Source: an uncultured Muribaculaceae bacterium (GTDB taxonomy: Bacteria > Bacteroidota > Bacteroidia > Bacteroidales > Muribaculaceae). From it: a stretch of 63,069 bases of DNA. The position numbers were made by a program, and so were the translations under genes. The stretch is taken from positions 1 through 63,069 of the forward strand of contig CAJTXL010000019.1 in NCBI GenBank assembly GCA_910583525.1. Reading direction: 5' to 3'. This document shows positions 1 through 9,101 of this stretch, one piece after another (the first letter of the stretch is position 1; every line of letters starts with the position of its first letter). Under the pieces are notes generated by a model. That model was not told the DNA's origin, made no database searches, and saw only the letters and a program-made list of their open reading frames with translations.

Positions 1-67
1 ATCCGTTTGGTTTGCAACATAGGAGGAGTACAGGAGGAACGGGAGTTTTTTATGTGGGTAAGGTGTT

Positions 68-94
68 TAAGGTCGCTAAGGTCGTTAGGGTCTA
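68..94. repeat. Three 9-bp tandem units
   Basis: Three successive units read TAAGGTCGC, TAAGGTCGT and TAGGGTCTA. They lie in non-coding DNA upstream of the first gene. Short degenerate tandem units like this are common between Bacteroidales genes. No function can be assigned. Confidence 0.5.
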
Positions 95-135
95 TGGGCT
101 TTGAAGAGGGTTCGTGTTGATTATCGCTCGGCTCT

Positions 136-226
136 CGACTTATTCGTAATTTTGGCTTCGCCTTAATTACTCTCGCTCGGCAAAATCAAATAAATTTGCT
201 TTTGCTCTCGCTTATTCGTATTTTTG
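136..226 (+). repeat. Promoter-bearing palindromic repeat, copy 1
   Basis: About 90 bp found again at 2386-2479. In order it has a TAATTTTG -7 box (147-154), a hairpin (146-170) with arms GTAATTTTGGC and GCCTTAATTAC, a CTCGCTCGG box, a second dyad (180-205) with arms GCAAAATCAAA and TTTGCTTTTGC, and another -7 box, TATTTTTG (219-226), 28 nt before the YqeY start codon. Both dyads differ from copy 2 while staying paired. It probably supplies the promoter for the downstream gene and may be a dispersed repeat. Confidence 0.7.
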
Positions 227-253
227 CACATTGAAACAAAATACACCATAATT

Positions 254-706
254 ATGGATTTATATTCAAAGATTGACGCCGACATTAAGGCTGCAATGCT
301 TGCAAAAGACCGCATCCGCCTACAGGCTCTGCGCGGAATAAAAAAGGAATTCATCGAGGGCAAGACGGCTCCCGGCTCGAACGGTGAGCTTAGCGACGAA
401 GCCGCAATGAAGATACTTGCCAAAATGGCAAAACAGCGCCGCGAAAGCGCACGCATCTACAATGAACAGAATCGCCCCGAACTTGCTCAGACCGAACTTG
501 ACGAGTGCGAGATAATAGAAGCGTATCTGCCCAAAGCTCTCTCGGACGAAGAGCTGACAGCCGAACTGACGGCTATAATCGCAAGCACAGGAGCTTCGTC
601 GCCTGCCGACATGGGCAAAGTGATGGGCGTTGCGACAAAAGCCCTCGCGGGCCGTGCCGACGGTCGCGCCATATCGGCTAAAGTACGCGAACTCCTCGCG
701 AAATAA
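254..706 (+). CDS. GatB/YqeY domain-containing protein
   Basis: The protein is about 150 aa and made entirely of the helical GatB/YqeY domain, which also forms the C-terminal tRNA-contacting tail of the amidotransferase subunit GatB. Free-standing YqeY proteins of about 148 aa are widespread; their role is undefined but presumed to be tRNA-related. I place the start at the ATG at 254 (MDLYSKIDADIK) rather than an in-frame ATG 30 bp upstream, because alignment with the family begins there and a TATTTTTG promoter box ends at 226. It sits 24 bp upstream of serS, so co-transcription with a tRNA charging gene is likely. Composition matches the neighbours. Confidence 0.9.
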   Translation: MDLYSKIDADIKAAMLAKDRIRLQALRGIKKEFIEGKTAPGSNGELSDEAAMKILAKMAKQRRESARIYNEQNRPELAQTELDECEIIEAYLPKALSDEELTAELTAIIASTGASSPADMGKVMGVATKALAGRADGRAISAKVRELLAK

Positions 707-730
707 TCTACCGAAAACAACCGCAAAGAC

Positions 731-2002
731 ATGCTTACAATACAACAAATCAAAGCCGACCCCGAGGCTATAGTAGCCCGGCTGGCCGTCAAAGGCTTCA
801 AGGGCGAAAAGCCCATAGCAAGGGTATTGGCCCTTGACGAACTGCGCCGCGGACTGCAACTCAAAAACGACAATGCCGCAGCCGAACTCAACCGCATGGC
901 TGCAAGCATCGGGCAGGCCATGAAAGACGGGCGCCGCGAGGATGCCGACAAGGCAAAGGCGGCTGTCGCTATCCTCAAAGAAGAACAGAAAGCCATCGCC
1001 GAGGAACTGACGCGCACCGAAGACGCCATCCGCGACGAGCTTCTCAACATACCTAATGTGCCCTACTCGGGTGTACCCGAAGGCACATCTGCCGCCGACA
1101 ATATAGTCGAGAAGACGGGAGGCCCCATGCCCGACCTCGGCGCCGACGCGCTCCCCCACTGGGAACTCGCAAAGAAATACAATCTCATAGATTTCGACCT
1201 CGGCGTCAAAATCACAGGAGCCGGCTTCCCTGTCTACCTCGGCAAGGGAGCCAAACTCCAGCGTGCCCTCATCCAATTTTTCCTCGACCAGGCTTCTGAA
1301 GCCGGCTACCTCGAAGTGCAGCCGCCATATGTAGTAAATGAGGCATCGGGCTACGGCACAGGCCAGCTTCCCGACAAAGAGGGTCAGATGTACTTTGTGA
1401 CGCTCGACAAGCTCTACCTCATCCCCACCGCCGAAGTGCCCGTGACGAACCTGTACCGTGACGTGATTATTCCGGCCGAAAAGCTTCCGATTAAGAACTG
1501 CGCCTACTCGGCATGCTTCCGCCGCGAAGCCGGCAGCTACGGCAAGGACGTGCGCGGCCTCAACCGCCTGCACCAATTCGACAAGGTAGAAATAGTACGT
1601 ATCGAAAAACCAGAGAACTCCTATGCAGCCCTCGAAGAGATGAAAGACCACGTGCAGGGTCTGCTCGAAAAACTCGGCCTGCCGTGGCACATCCTGCGTC
1701 TTTGCGGCGGCGACATGAGCTTCACTTCGGCCATCACATTCGATTTCGAGGTCTACTCCGCAGCCCAAGGACGCTGGCTTGAAGTGTCGTCGGTATCGAA
1801 CTTCGAGACATACCAGGCCAACCGGCTCAAATGCCGCTACCGCGGAGAGGACAAAAAGACGCATCTGTGCCACACTCTCAACGGCTCGGCCCTGGCTCTG
1901 CCGCGCATAATGGCCGCGCTGCTCGAAAACAACCAGACACCGAAAGGCATCATCGTACCCGAATGCCTGCGCAAATACACCGGCTTCGACATCATAGACT
2001 GA
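731..2002 (+). CDS. serS: Seryl-tRNA synthetase
   Basis: Charges tRNA-Ser (and tRNA-Sec where present) with serine in the cytosol. The 423 aa match the usual length. Residues about 30-105 form the long antiparallel coiled-coil arm that grips the tRNA variable arm. The class II core follows: motif 2 at 263-287 (starting FRREAGSYGKD) and motif 3 near 386-404 (GSALALPRIMAALLEN), with the TAE serine-site motif at 233-235. The start ATG lies 24 bp after the YqeY gene, which suggests one transcript. No anomalies. Confidence 0.98.
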   Translation: MLTIQQIKADPEAIVARLAVKGFKGEKPIARVLALDELRRGLQLKNDNAAAELNRMAASIGQAMKDGRREDADKAKAAVAILKEEQKAIAEELTRTEDAIRDELLNIPNVPYSGVPEGTSAADNIVEKTGGPMPDLGADALPHWELAKKYNLIDFDLGVKITGAGFPVYLGKGAKLQRALIQFFLDQASEAGYLEVQPPYVVNEASGYGTGQLPDKEGQMYFVTLDKLYLIPTAEVPVTNLYRDVIIPAEKLPIKNCAYSACFRREAGSYGKDVRGLNRLHQFDKVEIVRIEKPENSYAALEEMKDHVQGLLEKLGLPWHILRLCGGDMSFTSAITFDFEVYSAAQGRWLEVSSVSNFETYQANRLKCRYRGEDKKTHLCHTLNGSALALPRIMAALLENNQTPKGIIVPECLRKYTGFDIID

Positions 2003-2118
2003 ACCCGTTCAATTAAACGACACCACAACGCCACACGGCAGACAAAGCCGCGTGGCGTTGACATTTTTATGAAAGGCGGCATACGACAAAAAACAACCGA
2101 CGATTGAAATAAAATGTT

Positions 2119-2126
2119 TATATTTG
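2119..2126 (+). promoter_or_regulatory. Promoter -7 box of the DUF3791 gene
   Basis: TATATTTG fits TAnnTTTG and lies 25 nt before the ATG at 2152. It indicates that the small gene has its own transcript apart from serS. Confidence 0.6.
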
Positions 2127-2151
2127 CACAAACGAAACAAAAGGCACAAAG

Positions 2152-2364
2152 ATGGACGCCAATACACTTGAATTTGTAACATACTGCATAAGTAAACTGG
2201 CACAAACGTTAAAATTAAGTCAACGCGAAGTTTACCGTCGACTAAAGCAGTCGGGCATCCTTTATGACTATATAGTGCCGTCGTATGATGTACTGCACAC
2301 TTTTAGCTCACGCTATCTTATGGAAGACCTCACCGATTATATGAGGGAGAAAGGAGTGCTCTAA
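2152..2364 (+). CDS. DUF3791 family small protein
   Basis: A 70-aa soluble helical protein resembling DUF3791 (the YCISKLAQTLKLSQREVYRRLKQSGILYDY-type pattern, about residues 11-40). In many Bacteroidales and Firmicutes, DUF3791 genes sit next to DUF3990 genes in arrangements suggesting toxin-antitoxin or phage-related modules. Here it is alone, between serS and sppA, with its own TATATTTG box and no partner on either side. The function is unknown. The start is fixed by the promoter and by the family N-terminus. It may be an orphan member of such a module. Confidence 0.75.
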   Translation: MDANTLEFVTYCISKLAQTLKLSQREVYRRLKQSGILYDYIVPSYDVLHTFSSRYLMEDLTDYMREKGVL

Positions 2365-2385
2365 ACCAAAAAATTTGTTTTGCTA

Positions 2386-2479
2386 TCGACTTATCCGTAT
2401 CTTTGGCTTCGCCTTAGATACTTTCGCTCGGCAAATTGCAAATAAATTTGCATTTGCACTCGACTTATTCGTATCTTTG
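2386..2479 (+). repeat. Promoter-bearing palindromic repeat, copy 2
   Basis: Second copy of the repeat at 136-226, same order: TATCTTTG (2398-2405), hairpin 2397-2421 with arms GTATCTTTGGC and GCCTTAGATAC, CGCTCGG box, dyad 2431-2457 with arms GCAAATTGCAAA and TTTGCATTTGC, and TATCTTTG (2472-2479), about 100 nt before the sppA start. The outer stem differs from copy 1 at two base pairs and both changes are compensated. It probably drives sppA. Confidence 0.7.
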
Positions 2480-2579
2480 TGAGCACCAATGCGTATGCTG
2501 ACGGTGGGGATTATGCCCCGACGTTGTCATGCGTAGGCGTACGGCATTATTAACCAGACACATACATCACACAACACAA

Positions 2580-4349
2580 ATGTTGAAACGTTTCTTCATA
2601 TCGATGCTCGGCACTATGGCCGGCATTTGGATTTCGCTATTCCTCGTGATTTTCGGCGGCATCATGCTCGTGGGAGTAGCCATCGGCAAAAGCAGTGCCG
2701 ACACTGCGGTAAAAGTCGAAAAAAAATCAATATTGTATTTCGACCTTTCGGGCACAATACAAGAGCGATACCAGAAACAGCCGTTCTTTGAGCTTCTGCA
2801 ATCGTTCAACAACCAGGCACCGACACTCGAAGACATGCTCCGCGCTCTCGACGAAGCGGCCGACGACGACAAAATAGAAGGCCTGTTCATCAAATGCTCA
2901 GGCTCGTCGATGGGCGGAATGGCATCGCGAGAGGAGCTGATTGAAGCCATCAACATTTTCAAAGAATCAGGCAAGTGGGTCACCGCCTATGCCGACAACT
3001 ATGCCCAAGGCGACTATCTTGTGGCCTCGACTGCCGACAGCCTCTTTCTCAACCCCGTGGGAGCGGTCGACATTCACGGCGTAGGGGGCATGGCGCCTTT
3101 CTACAAGGGACTGCTCGACAAACTCGGCGTAAAGATGCAGATAATAAAGGTGGGTACGTTCAAGAGCGCCGTAGAGCCTTATATCCTTACATCGATGAGC
3201 GAACCGGCCCGCCTACAGATGCAGCAGTACTGCGACACCTTGTGGAGCTACACGGCCGAGACAATCGCCGGCAACCGCGGCATTCCGGTAGATTCCATCC
3301 GCGCGCTCGCGCCACAGATGATATTCACCCGTCAGGCCGACACCTTCGTGGCCGACGGCCTTGTCGACGGCCTCAAGTACGCACGTCAGGCCGACGATTA
3401 CCTACGAGAACTTACCGGCATCGATAAAGACAAGGACCTGCGGCTGGTAAGCCCTGCCGACTACCTTGCCTCGAAAAGCAAGGCTCTAAACTTCGGCACC
3501 GAGAAAGACCACATAGCAATCTACTATGCCGTAGGCGAAATCGTGGATGAAGGCAGCGAGGGCATAGTCGGCGCAACCGTGCCCGGCGAAATCATCGAAC
3601 TCGCCGACAACGAGCACGTGCGCGGAATGGTACTGCGCGTCAACTCTCCCGGCGGCAGCGCTTTCGCCTCCGAGCAAATATGGGAAGCGCTGCAATACTT
3701 CAAGAGCAAAGGCAAACCGCTCTACGTATCGATGGGTGACTATGCCGCATCGGGCGGTTACTATATAAGCTGCGGCGCCGACACGATATTCGCCGACCGC
3801 ACCACCATCACCGGCTCTATAGGCGTATTCGGCATGATTCCCGACCTTTCAGGCCTTGTAACCGACAAGCTTGGCATAAACTTCAGCACGGTAGAGACCA
3901 ACGCCAACGCAGTGGGCCTTTCGACGGTCGAGCCTATGACCCCGTCGCAGCACGCCGCAATGCAGCGCTCTGTCGAGAACATATACGAGCTGTTCACATC
4001 GCGTGTGGCCGAAGGCCGCGGCATGCCCGTCGATTCGGTAAAAGCCATAGCCGAAGGCCGTGTATGGATTGGCTCGCGCGCGCTTGAACTCGGCCTCGTA
4101 GACTACCTCGGCTCTCTCGGCGCCGCCGTCGAAACCATGGCCGACGAACTCGACATGGACGCAGAAGATGTAGTGCGCTATCCCGGCGGCGAAGAAAAGC
4201 TTTGGGAAAAACTGCTGCGCGAATCGGGCAACATGGATGTGTTTGCATCGGAATTCGACGAAGAGACAATGCGCAATCTGCAATTCATCAAACGCCTCCG
4301 CTCAATGAACCCCATGCAGGCACGCATGGAAGACATCGTCTTGAAATAA
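2580..4349 (+). CDS. sppA: Signal peptide peptidase SppA (protease IV, 67K type)
   Basis: Membrane-anchored serine protease that degrades signal peptides left after export. The 589-aa protein starts with one membrane segment (about residues 8-36) and has the tandem Clp-like domains of the long SppA type. The catalytic Lys-Ser dyad is visible: Lys195 in GTFKSAVEP and Ser391 in AASGGYY, spaced as in the E. coli enzyme. An upstream in-frame ATG at 2529 would add 17 basic residues without homology, so the ATG at 2580 is preferred. It is followed after 48 bp by lpxK and then by the phosphorylase and thiL genes, a likely transcription unit. Confidence 0.96.
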   Translation: MLKRFFISMLGTMAGIWISLFLVIFGGIMLVGVAIGKSSADTAVKVEKKSILYFDLSGTIQERYQKQPFFELLQSFNNQAPTLEDMLRALDEAADDDKIEGLFIKCSGSSMGGMASREELIEAINIFKESGKWVTAYADNYAQGDYLVASTADSLFLNPVGAVDIHGVGGMAPFYKGLLDKLGVKMQIIKVGTFKSAVEPYILTSMSEPARLQMQQYCDTLWSYTAETIAGNRGIPVDSIRALAPQMIFTRQADTFVADGLVDGLKYARQADDYLRELTGIDKDKDLRLVSPADYLASKSKALNFGTEKDHIAIYYAVGEIVDEGSEGIVGATVPGEIIELADNEHVRGMVLRVNSPGGSAFASEQIWEALQYFKSKGKPLYVSMGDYAASGGYYISCGADTIFADRTTITGSIGVFGMIPDLSGLVTDKLGINFSTVETNANAVGLSTVEPMTPSQHAAMQRSVENIYELFTSRVAEGRGMPVDSVKAIAEGRVWIGSRALELGLVDYLGSLGAAVETMADELDMDAEDVVRYPGGEEKLWEKLLRESGNMDVFASEFDEETMRNLQFIKRLRSMNPMQARMEDIVLK

Positions 4350-4397
4350 CAAAAAGCGACAACACTACAACACGCACCGCCGACACCTACACCGACA

Positions 4398-5498
4398 ATG
4401 AAACAGCGCTCACTGATTGCTAAAATGGTACTGCTGCCATGCTCAAAGCTATATGGCGGAGTGACTTACATGCGCAACAAGTTCTTTGACTGGAAAGTGC
4501 TGAAAGAAGTAGGGTTCGACGTGCCCGTAATCACCGTGGGCAATATCGCCGTCGGCGGCACGGGCAAAACGCCTCACGTAGAATATCTCGTAGGGGCGTT
4601 CCGGCGCAATCGCAAGGTGGCAGTGCTCAGCCGCGGCTACCGACGCAACACAAAAGGCTTCATCATTGCCGGACGGACATCGACGCCGCGCGACATCGGA
4701 GACGAATCATACCAGATATACCACAAATTCAAAGGCGAGGTTACGGTGGCGGTATGCGAGGACCGCGTATTCGGCATCCGCGAACTCATGCGCCTTGACC
4801 CCGGCTTAGAGATGATAATCCTCGACGACGCCTTCCAGCACAGATACGTGAAGCCGGCCGTTTCGATTGTCATCACCGAATATAACCATCCGCTGTCAGA
4901 AGACCGCATGCTGCCCTACGGACGCCTGCGCGAGCCTGCAAGAGGCATAAACCGCGCCGACATCGTCATAGTGGCAAAATGCCCGGCAGGAATGACTCCT
5001 TGGGACTACCGCAGCGTAATCAACGACTACAACCTGTTCCCGTCGCAGCACCTCTTCTTCTCTCACTACGCCTACCAGCCTTTGCAGCCTGTGTTCCCCG
5101 ATGTGGCCACTTCGGTGCCATATCTTGACTGGCTCAGCTCGGGCGACTCAATCCTCGCCGTAGCCGGCATAGGTAACCCCCGGCCGTTTGTGCGCCATCT
5201 GAAAAGTTTCGGTGCCAAAGTGAAAGTCGACATCTTCGCCGACCATCACCAGTACAATAAAAAAGACATAGAATATCTACTCGAACGCTACAAGTCGCTC
5301 AAAGGCAAGCAACGCATAATCGTAACCACCGAAAAAGACGCCGTGCGCCTTGCCGCGAACCCCTATTTCCCTCACGAACTGAAAGCCGTAAGCTACTACC
5401 TACCGATACAGGTAGAGTTCGAGAACCCCGGAGGCGAACAGCCGCTCGAAACCGTCATCGAAAAAGCGCTCTCGAACAGCTCTGTCATCAAGGTTTAA
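4398..5498 (+). CDS. lpxK: Tetraacyldisaccharide 4'-kinase (lipid A synthesis)
   Basis: Phosphorylates the 4' position of the lipid A disaccharide on the cytosolic face of the inner membrane, the sixth step of the Raetz pathway. The protein is 366 aa. The P-loop is at residues 53-59 (GGTGKTP) in the family context VGNIAVGGTGKTP, followed by SRGYRR and the LDDAFQHR motif characteristic of LpxK. The N-terminus (YGGVTYMRNKFFDW) is the membrane-associated helix region. The ATG at 4398 is used; a second ATG nine codons later is possible. It lies 48 bp after sppA. Confidence 0.97.
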   Translation: MKQRSLIAKMVLLPCSKLYGGVTYMRNKFFDWKVLKEVGFDVPVITVGNIAVGGTGKTPHVEYLVGAFRRNRKVAVLSRGYRRNTKGFIIAGRTSTPRDIGDESYQIYHKFKGEVTVAVCEDRVFGIRELMRLDPGLEMIILDDAFQHRYVKPAVSIVITEYNHPLSEDRMLPYGRLREPARGINRADIVIVAKCPAGMTPWDYRSVINDYNLFPSQHLFFSHYAYQPLQPVFPDVATSVPYLDWLSSGDSILAVAGIGNPRPFVRHLKSFGAKVKVDIFADHHQYNKKDIEYLLERYKSLKGKQRIIVTTEKDAVRLAANPYFPHELKAVSYYLPIQVEFENPGGEQPLETVIEKALSNSSVIKV

Positions 5499-5620
5499 GC
5501 GTTAAGTCATCTTGATTTCAGTATATCAAAACGTCCTTTAAGCACTCCTTAACAATCAAAACAACGAACCGGCGGCATAGCCGTGGCGTTAAAGCTATAA
5601 CTAACAAACACACAACCAAA

Positions 5621-6433
5621 ATGCTCGACAAAATCAAAGAAACCGCCGATTTCCTGCGTCAGCGCGGAGGCGAAATGCCCAAAATAGCAATCATACTCGG
5701 CACCGGCCTCGGCTCGCTGGTCGACCACATCGAAGACAAACAATACATTCCCTACTCCGAAATCCCCAATTTTCCCGTTTCCACCGTGCAGGGCCATAGC
5801 GGCAACCTTATATTCGGCACCATGGGAGGACGCCGTGTAATGGCTATGCAGGGCCGGTTCCACTACTACGAAGGCTACGACATGAAAACCGTAACTTTCC
5901 CCGTGCGAGTGTTCAAGGCACTCGGCGTAGAAACTCTTTTCGTATCGAACGCGGCCGGCGGCATGAACAAGGAGTTCGTCGTGGGCGACGTGATGGTGAT
6001 AACCGACCACATAAACCTCTTCCCCGAAAATCCGCTTCGCGGCAAGAACTACGAGGAACTCGGGCCGCGCTTCCCGGCAATGACCGAGCCTTACGACCAC
6101 AAACTGATAGCATTGGCCGACAAAGTCGCCGCCGAAAAAGGCCTGAGACTTATGCACGGCGTATATGTAGGCACAACCGGTCCGACATTCGAGACACCGG
6201 CCGAATATGAATACTTCCGAGTGATAGGCGGCGACGCCGTGGGCATGAGCACCGTGCCCGAAGTGATAGTGGCACGCCACGCCGACATGCGCGTGTTCGG
6301 CATCTCGGTCATCACCGACCTCGGCGGCAAAGACATCACCGAAGTGCCGTCGCACGAAGAAGTGCAGAAGGCTGCCGTCAAGGCACAGCCGACGGTCGAG
6401 GCGATTGTCAAAGAGATGGTAACACGCTGTTAA
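5621..6433 (+). CDS. Purine nucleoside phosphorylase (trimeric, class I)
   Basis: Cleaves purine (deoxy)nucleosides with phosphate to give the base and (deoxy)ribose-1-phosphate, for purine salvage. The 270 aa match PNP I (PunA type). Visible motifs: phosphate-loop GTGLG at 27-31, GHSGNL at 58-63, GRFHYYEG at 78-85, the NAAGG base-site strand at 110-114 and the TGPTFETPAEY loop near 187. Class I usually has GPNFET or GPTYET, a conservative difference. The start is 122 bp after lpxK and the stop 18 bp before thiL, so it probably shares a transcript with thiL. Confidence 0.95.
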   Translation: MLDKIKETADFLRQRGGEMPKIAIILGTGLGSLVDHIEDKQYIPYSEIPNFPVSTVQGHSGNLIFGTMGGRRVMAMQGRFHYYEGYDMKTVTFPVRVFKALGVETLFVSNAAGGMNKEFVVGDVMVITDHINLFPENPLRGKNYEELGPRFPAMTEPYDHKLIALADKVAAEKGLRLMHGVYVGTTGPTFETPAEYEYFRVIGGDAVGMSTVPEVIVARHADMRVFGISVITDLGGKDITEVPSHEEVQKAAVKAQPTVEAIVKEMVTRC

Positions 6434-6451
6434 GACGTTGTCTAAAAACAT

Positions 6452-7519
6452 ATGGCTGAAAAGCAGACTGAAATATCGCAGCTTGGCGAGTTCGGGCTTA
6501 TCGACCGCTTGACCGAAAGCCTGCCTATTGTCAACTCATCTACGGGCTACGGCGTCGGCGACGACGCCGCAGTCCTCGACTACGGTGCCGAAAAAGACGT
6601 TCTCGTAACTACAGACCTTCTGCTCGAAAACGTCCACTTCGACCTGACATACGTGCCCCTGAAGCATCTCGGCTACAAAGCCGCCGTCGTCAACTTCTCC
6701 GACGTATACGCCATGAACGGCACGCCACGGCAAATAACCGTGTCGTTGGGCATATCGAAGCGCTTCACCGTCGAACACATCGAAGAGCTTTATGCCGGCA
6801 TACGGCTGGCATGCGGAATATACGGTGTAGACATTGTGGGCGGCGACACGTCGGCATCGCACCAAGGACTGGTGATTTCAATCACCTGCATAGGCGATGC
6901 GCCCAAAGGCAAGGCCGTGAAACGCAACGGCGCCCACGACACCGACCTTATATGTGTCAGCGGCGACCTCGGGGCGGCATATATGGGGCTGCAGCTTCTC
7001 GAACGCGAAAAAGTGGCGTCGGCCGGAAATGCCGACTTCGTCCCGGACTTCGCCGGCAAAGAGTATCTTGTAGAACGACAGCTCAAACCCGAAGCACGCC
7101 GCGACATCGTGGCCGAACTTGCGAAAGAAGGCATCGTGCCCACTTCGATGATTGACATCAGCGACGGCCTCTCGTCGGAACTGATGCACATATGCAAGCA
7201 AAGCAAATGCGGATGCCGCATCTACGAAGACCGTATTCCCATCGACTACCAGACCGCCGTAATGGCTGAAGAGCTGAACATGAACCTCGTAACCGCCGCC
7301 CTAAACGGAGGCGAAGACTACGAACTGCTCTTCACCGTACCGCTTACCGACCACGACAAGGTTGAAAAACTCGAAGGCGTAAAGGTAATCGGCTATATCT
7401 GCACCGCCGACCGCGGCTGCGCCATGGTGACACGCGACGGAAACGAGTTCGCGCTCAAAGCCCAAGGCTGGAATCCGCTCGCAGAGCCTCAGAACGACGA
7501 TTTGACAAGCGAAGACTGA
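6452..7519 (+). CDS. thiL: Thiamine-monophosphate kinase
   Basis: ATP-dependent phosphorylation of thiamine monophosphate to the active cofactor thiamine diphosphate. The 355 aa belong to the AIR synthetase/PurM-like fold. Motifs: GDDAAVL (Mg-ATP site) in the first 40 residues, VNFSDVYAMNG, VGGDTSAS, and DISDGLSSELMHIC in the second domain, ending in NGGEDYELLF. It begins 18 bp after the phosphorylase gene. No other thiamine gene is in the window, so it serves as a standalone household kinase. Confidence 0.96.
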   Translation: MAEKQTEISQLGEFGLIDRLTESLPIVNSSTGYGVGDDAAVLDYGAEKDVLVTTDLLLENVHFDLTYVPLKHLGYKAAVVNFSDVYAMNGTPRQITVSLGISKRFTVEHIEELYAGIRLACGIYGVDIVGGDTSASHQGLVISITCIGDAPKGKAVKRNGAHDTDLICVSGDLGAAYMGLQLLEREKVASAGNADFVPDFAGKEYLVERQLKPEARRDIVAELAKEGIVPTSMIDISDGLSSELMHICKQSKCGCRIYEDRIPIDYQTAVMAEELNMNLVTAALNGGEDYELLFTVPLTDHDKVEKLEGVKVIGYICTADRGCAMVTRDGNEFALKAQGWNPLAEPQNDDLTSED

Positions 7520-7527
7520 AAATATAA

Positions 7528-7558
7528 TTTGGCGTATCGTCGATTTTTCGTACCTTTG
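7528..7558 (+). promoter_or_regulatory. Promoter of the nusB-yajC unit
   Basis: TTTG (7528-7531) and TACCTTTG (7551-7558) are separated by 19 bp, a good Bacteroidetes sigma-ABfr promoter. It lies about 38 nt upstream of the nusB start. Confidence 0.75.
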
Positions 7559-7595
7559 CATCGCAGAACAGAAAAAATAGCACATCGAAATAAGT

Positions 7596-9077
7596 ATGAT
7601 AAACCGTAGTCTTATAAGAATCAAAACCATACAGATTCTTTACTCGTATCTACTCACCCGCAGCGACTTCTCCCTTGAAGCGCCACCGGCACCCGGCGAA
7701 GGCTCACGCGACCGCCAATTCGCATATTCGGTTTATCTCGACCTTCTGATTTTACTGCTAAAGCTTTCCGGGATGCCTCTCGGCCCCGGCGCGGGCATTA
7801 CGCCCGAACCCGACCCGGTTTTCCGCAAGAACCGTGTCGGCAAAGCCCTGCGCGACGACAGCGCCGTGACGGGCATCCTGGGCCGCAACCGCGAACGCAT
7901 GTCGAAATTCGACTCATGCCTGCCCGAGATAACGGCTGCCATAGCAGCATCGTCGATGTATGCCGACTACAAGCGCAAACGCAAACTCGACATGTCGGAC
8001 GATGTCAAATTCTGGAGCACTGTATTCGCCACCACGATACGCAAACACAAGGGCGTTGAGCGTGTGCTGCGGCGCGACGACTCGTTCACCCATTTGGGCT
8101 TCGACACCGGCATGAAGATGTTTACGGCCACTCTCGCATCGTTCGACGACACAAGAGCTACATACCGCAAGGCTCGCACCGACCTCGACAAATCGCTGTC
8201 GTTGGCATACAGCCTTTACCATGCCCTGCTATGGCTACCGGTAAGACTTACCGACCTTCAGTCCCGCCGTCTCGACGCCAACAAAAACAAATACGTACCT
8301 ACGGCCGAAGACCTCAACCCGAGCCTGCGCTTCGTCGACAATCTGTTTGTGAAAGCTTTGCGCGACTGCACGGCTCTCAGCGAGTATATCGACGACAACG
8401 CCGAGGCCGACCCGGCCTCGTGGCGCGACAGCGACTTGCTGCTCAACTCGTTGCTCGACAAAATTCTGACATCGGAAGCGTATGCCGAGTATATGGAAAG
8501 CCCTGCCGGCGACTTTGTGACCGACGCGACTTTCTGGCGCGAGATGATGCGCTCGGTAATAATACCGTCGGACGAACTTGCCGAAGCGCTTGAAACACGC
8601 TCGGTGTATTGGAACGATGACCTCGCCATAATGAGTACGTTCGTGCTCAAAACGATACGCCGCTCCTACGCCGCCCAGGCATCGGAAGGCGAAGAGCCCG
8701 ATGGCGCGGAGGACCCCAAACAGGCGACCGGCACAATAGTGCCGTTGCCGAAATTCATGAACCACGACGATGAAGTGTTCGGCATGCAGCTGTTCGAATA
8801 CGTTGTCGAGAACCGAGAGACATACCGTGCCGACATCGACAAGTTCATCGATACCAAACAATGGGACACCGAACGTCTGGCGTTCATGGACATTGTCATT
8901 ATGATGACGGCCATCGCCGAACTCATCCATTACCCGTCGATACCCGTGCCTGTGACGCTGAACGAGTATATCGAAATAGCAAACGACTACAGCACTCCGC
9001 GCAGCGGCCAGTTTATCAACGGCATCCTCTTCTCCGTGATAAAAATGCTCAACGAAGAGGGTATCATATCAAAATAA
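7596..9077 (+). CDS. nusB: Transcription antitermination factor NusB (long form)
   Basis: Expected to join NusE/S10 on the boxA of rRNA transcripts and suppress termination. The N-terminus (MINRSLIRIKTIQILYSYL) is the standard Bacteroidetes NusB start, and the last 130 residues (WDTERLAFMDIVIMMTAIAE...) carry the conserved NusB core. At 493 aa it is much longer than E. coli NusB (about 139 aa) and, as far as I recall, longer than the roughly 310-aa Bacteroides form. The extra length includes an acidic, low-complexity stretch near residue 370 (SEGEEPDGAEDP) and a long helical middle. It has its own promoter and is followed 24 bp later by yajC. Confidence 0.88.
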   Translation: MINRSLIRIKTIQILYSYLLTRSDFSLEAPPAPGEGSRDRQFAYSVYLDLLILLLKLSGMPLGPGAGITPEPDPVFRKNRVGKALRDDSAVTGILGRNRERMSKFDSCLPEITAAIAASSMYADYKRKRKLDMSDDVKFWSTVFATTIRKHKGVERVLRRDDSFTHLGFDTGMKMFTATLASFDDTRATYRKARTDLDKSLSLAYSLYHALLWLPVRLTDLQSRRLDANKNKYVPTAEDLNPSLRFVDNLFVKALRDCTALSEYIDDNAEADPASWRDSDLLLNSLLDKILTSEAYAEYMESPAGDFVTDATFWREMMRSVIIPSDELAEALETRSVYWNDDLAIMSTFVLKTIRRSYAAQASEGEEPDGAEDPKQATGTIVPLPKFMNHDDEVFGMQLFEYVVENRETYRADIDKFIDTKQWDTERLAFMDIVIMMTAIAELIHYPSIPVPVTLNEYIEIANDYSTPRSGQFINGILFSVIKMLNEEGIISK

Positions 9078-9101
9078 CAACCATCTACAACCATACCTGT
9101 T

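Noticed and set aside
320..1873. Long 517-codon open frame on the - strand across yqeY-type and serS genes
   Set aside because: It is a shadow of serS with no family pattern; the + strand has the full seryl-tRNA synthetase.
5549..6451. 300-codon - strand frame over the phosphorylase gene
   Set aside because: It mirrors the phosphorylase frame, is rich in His/Val/Phe repeats and has no promoter.
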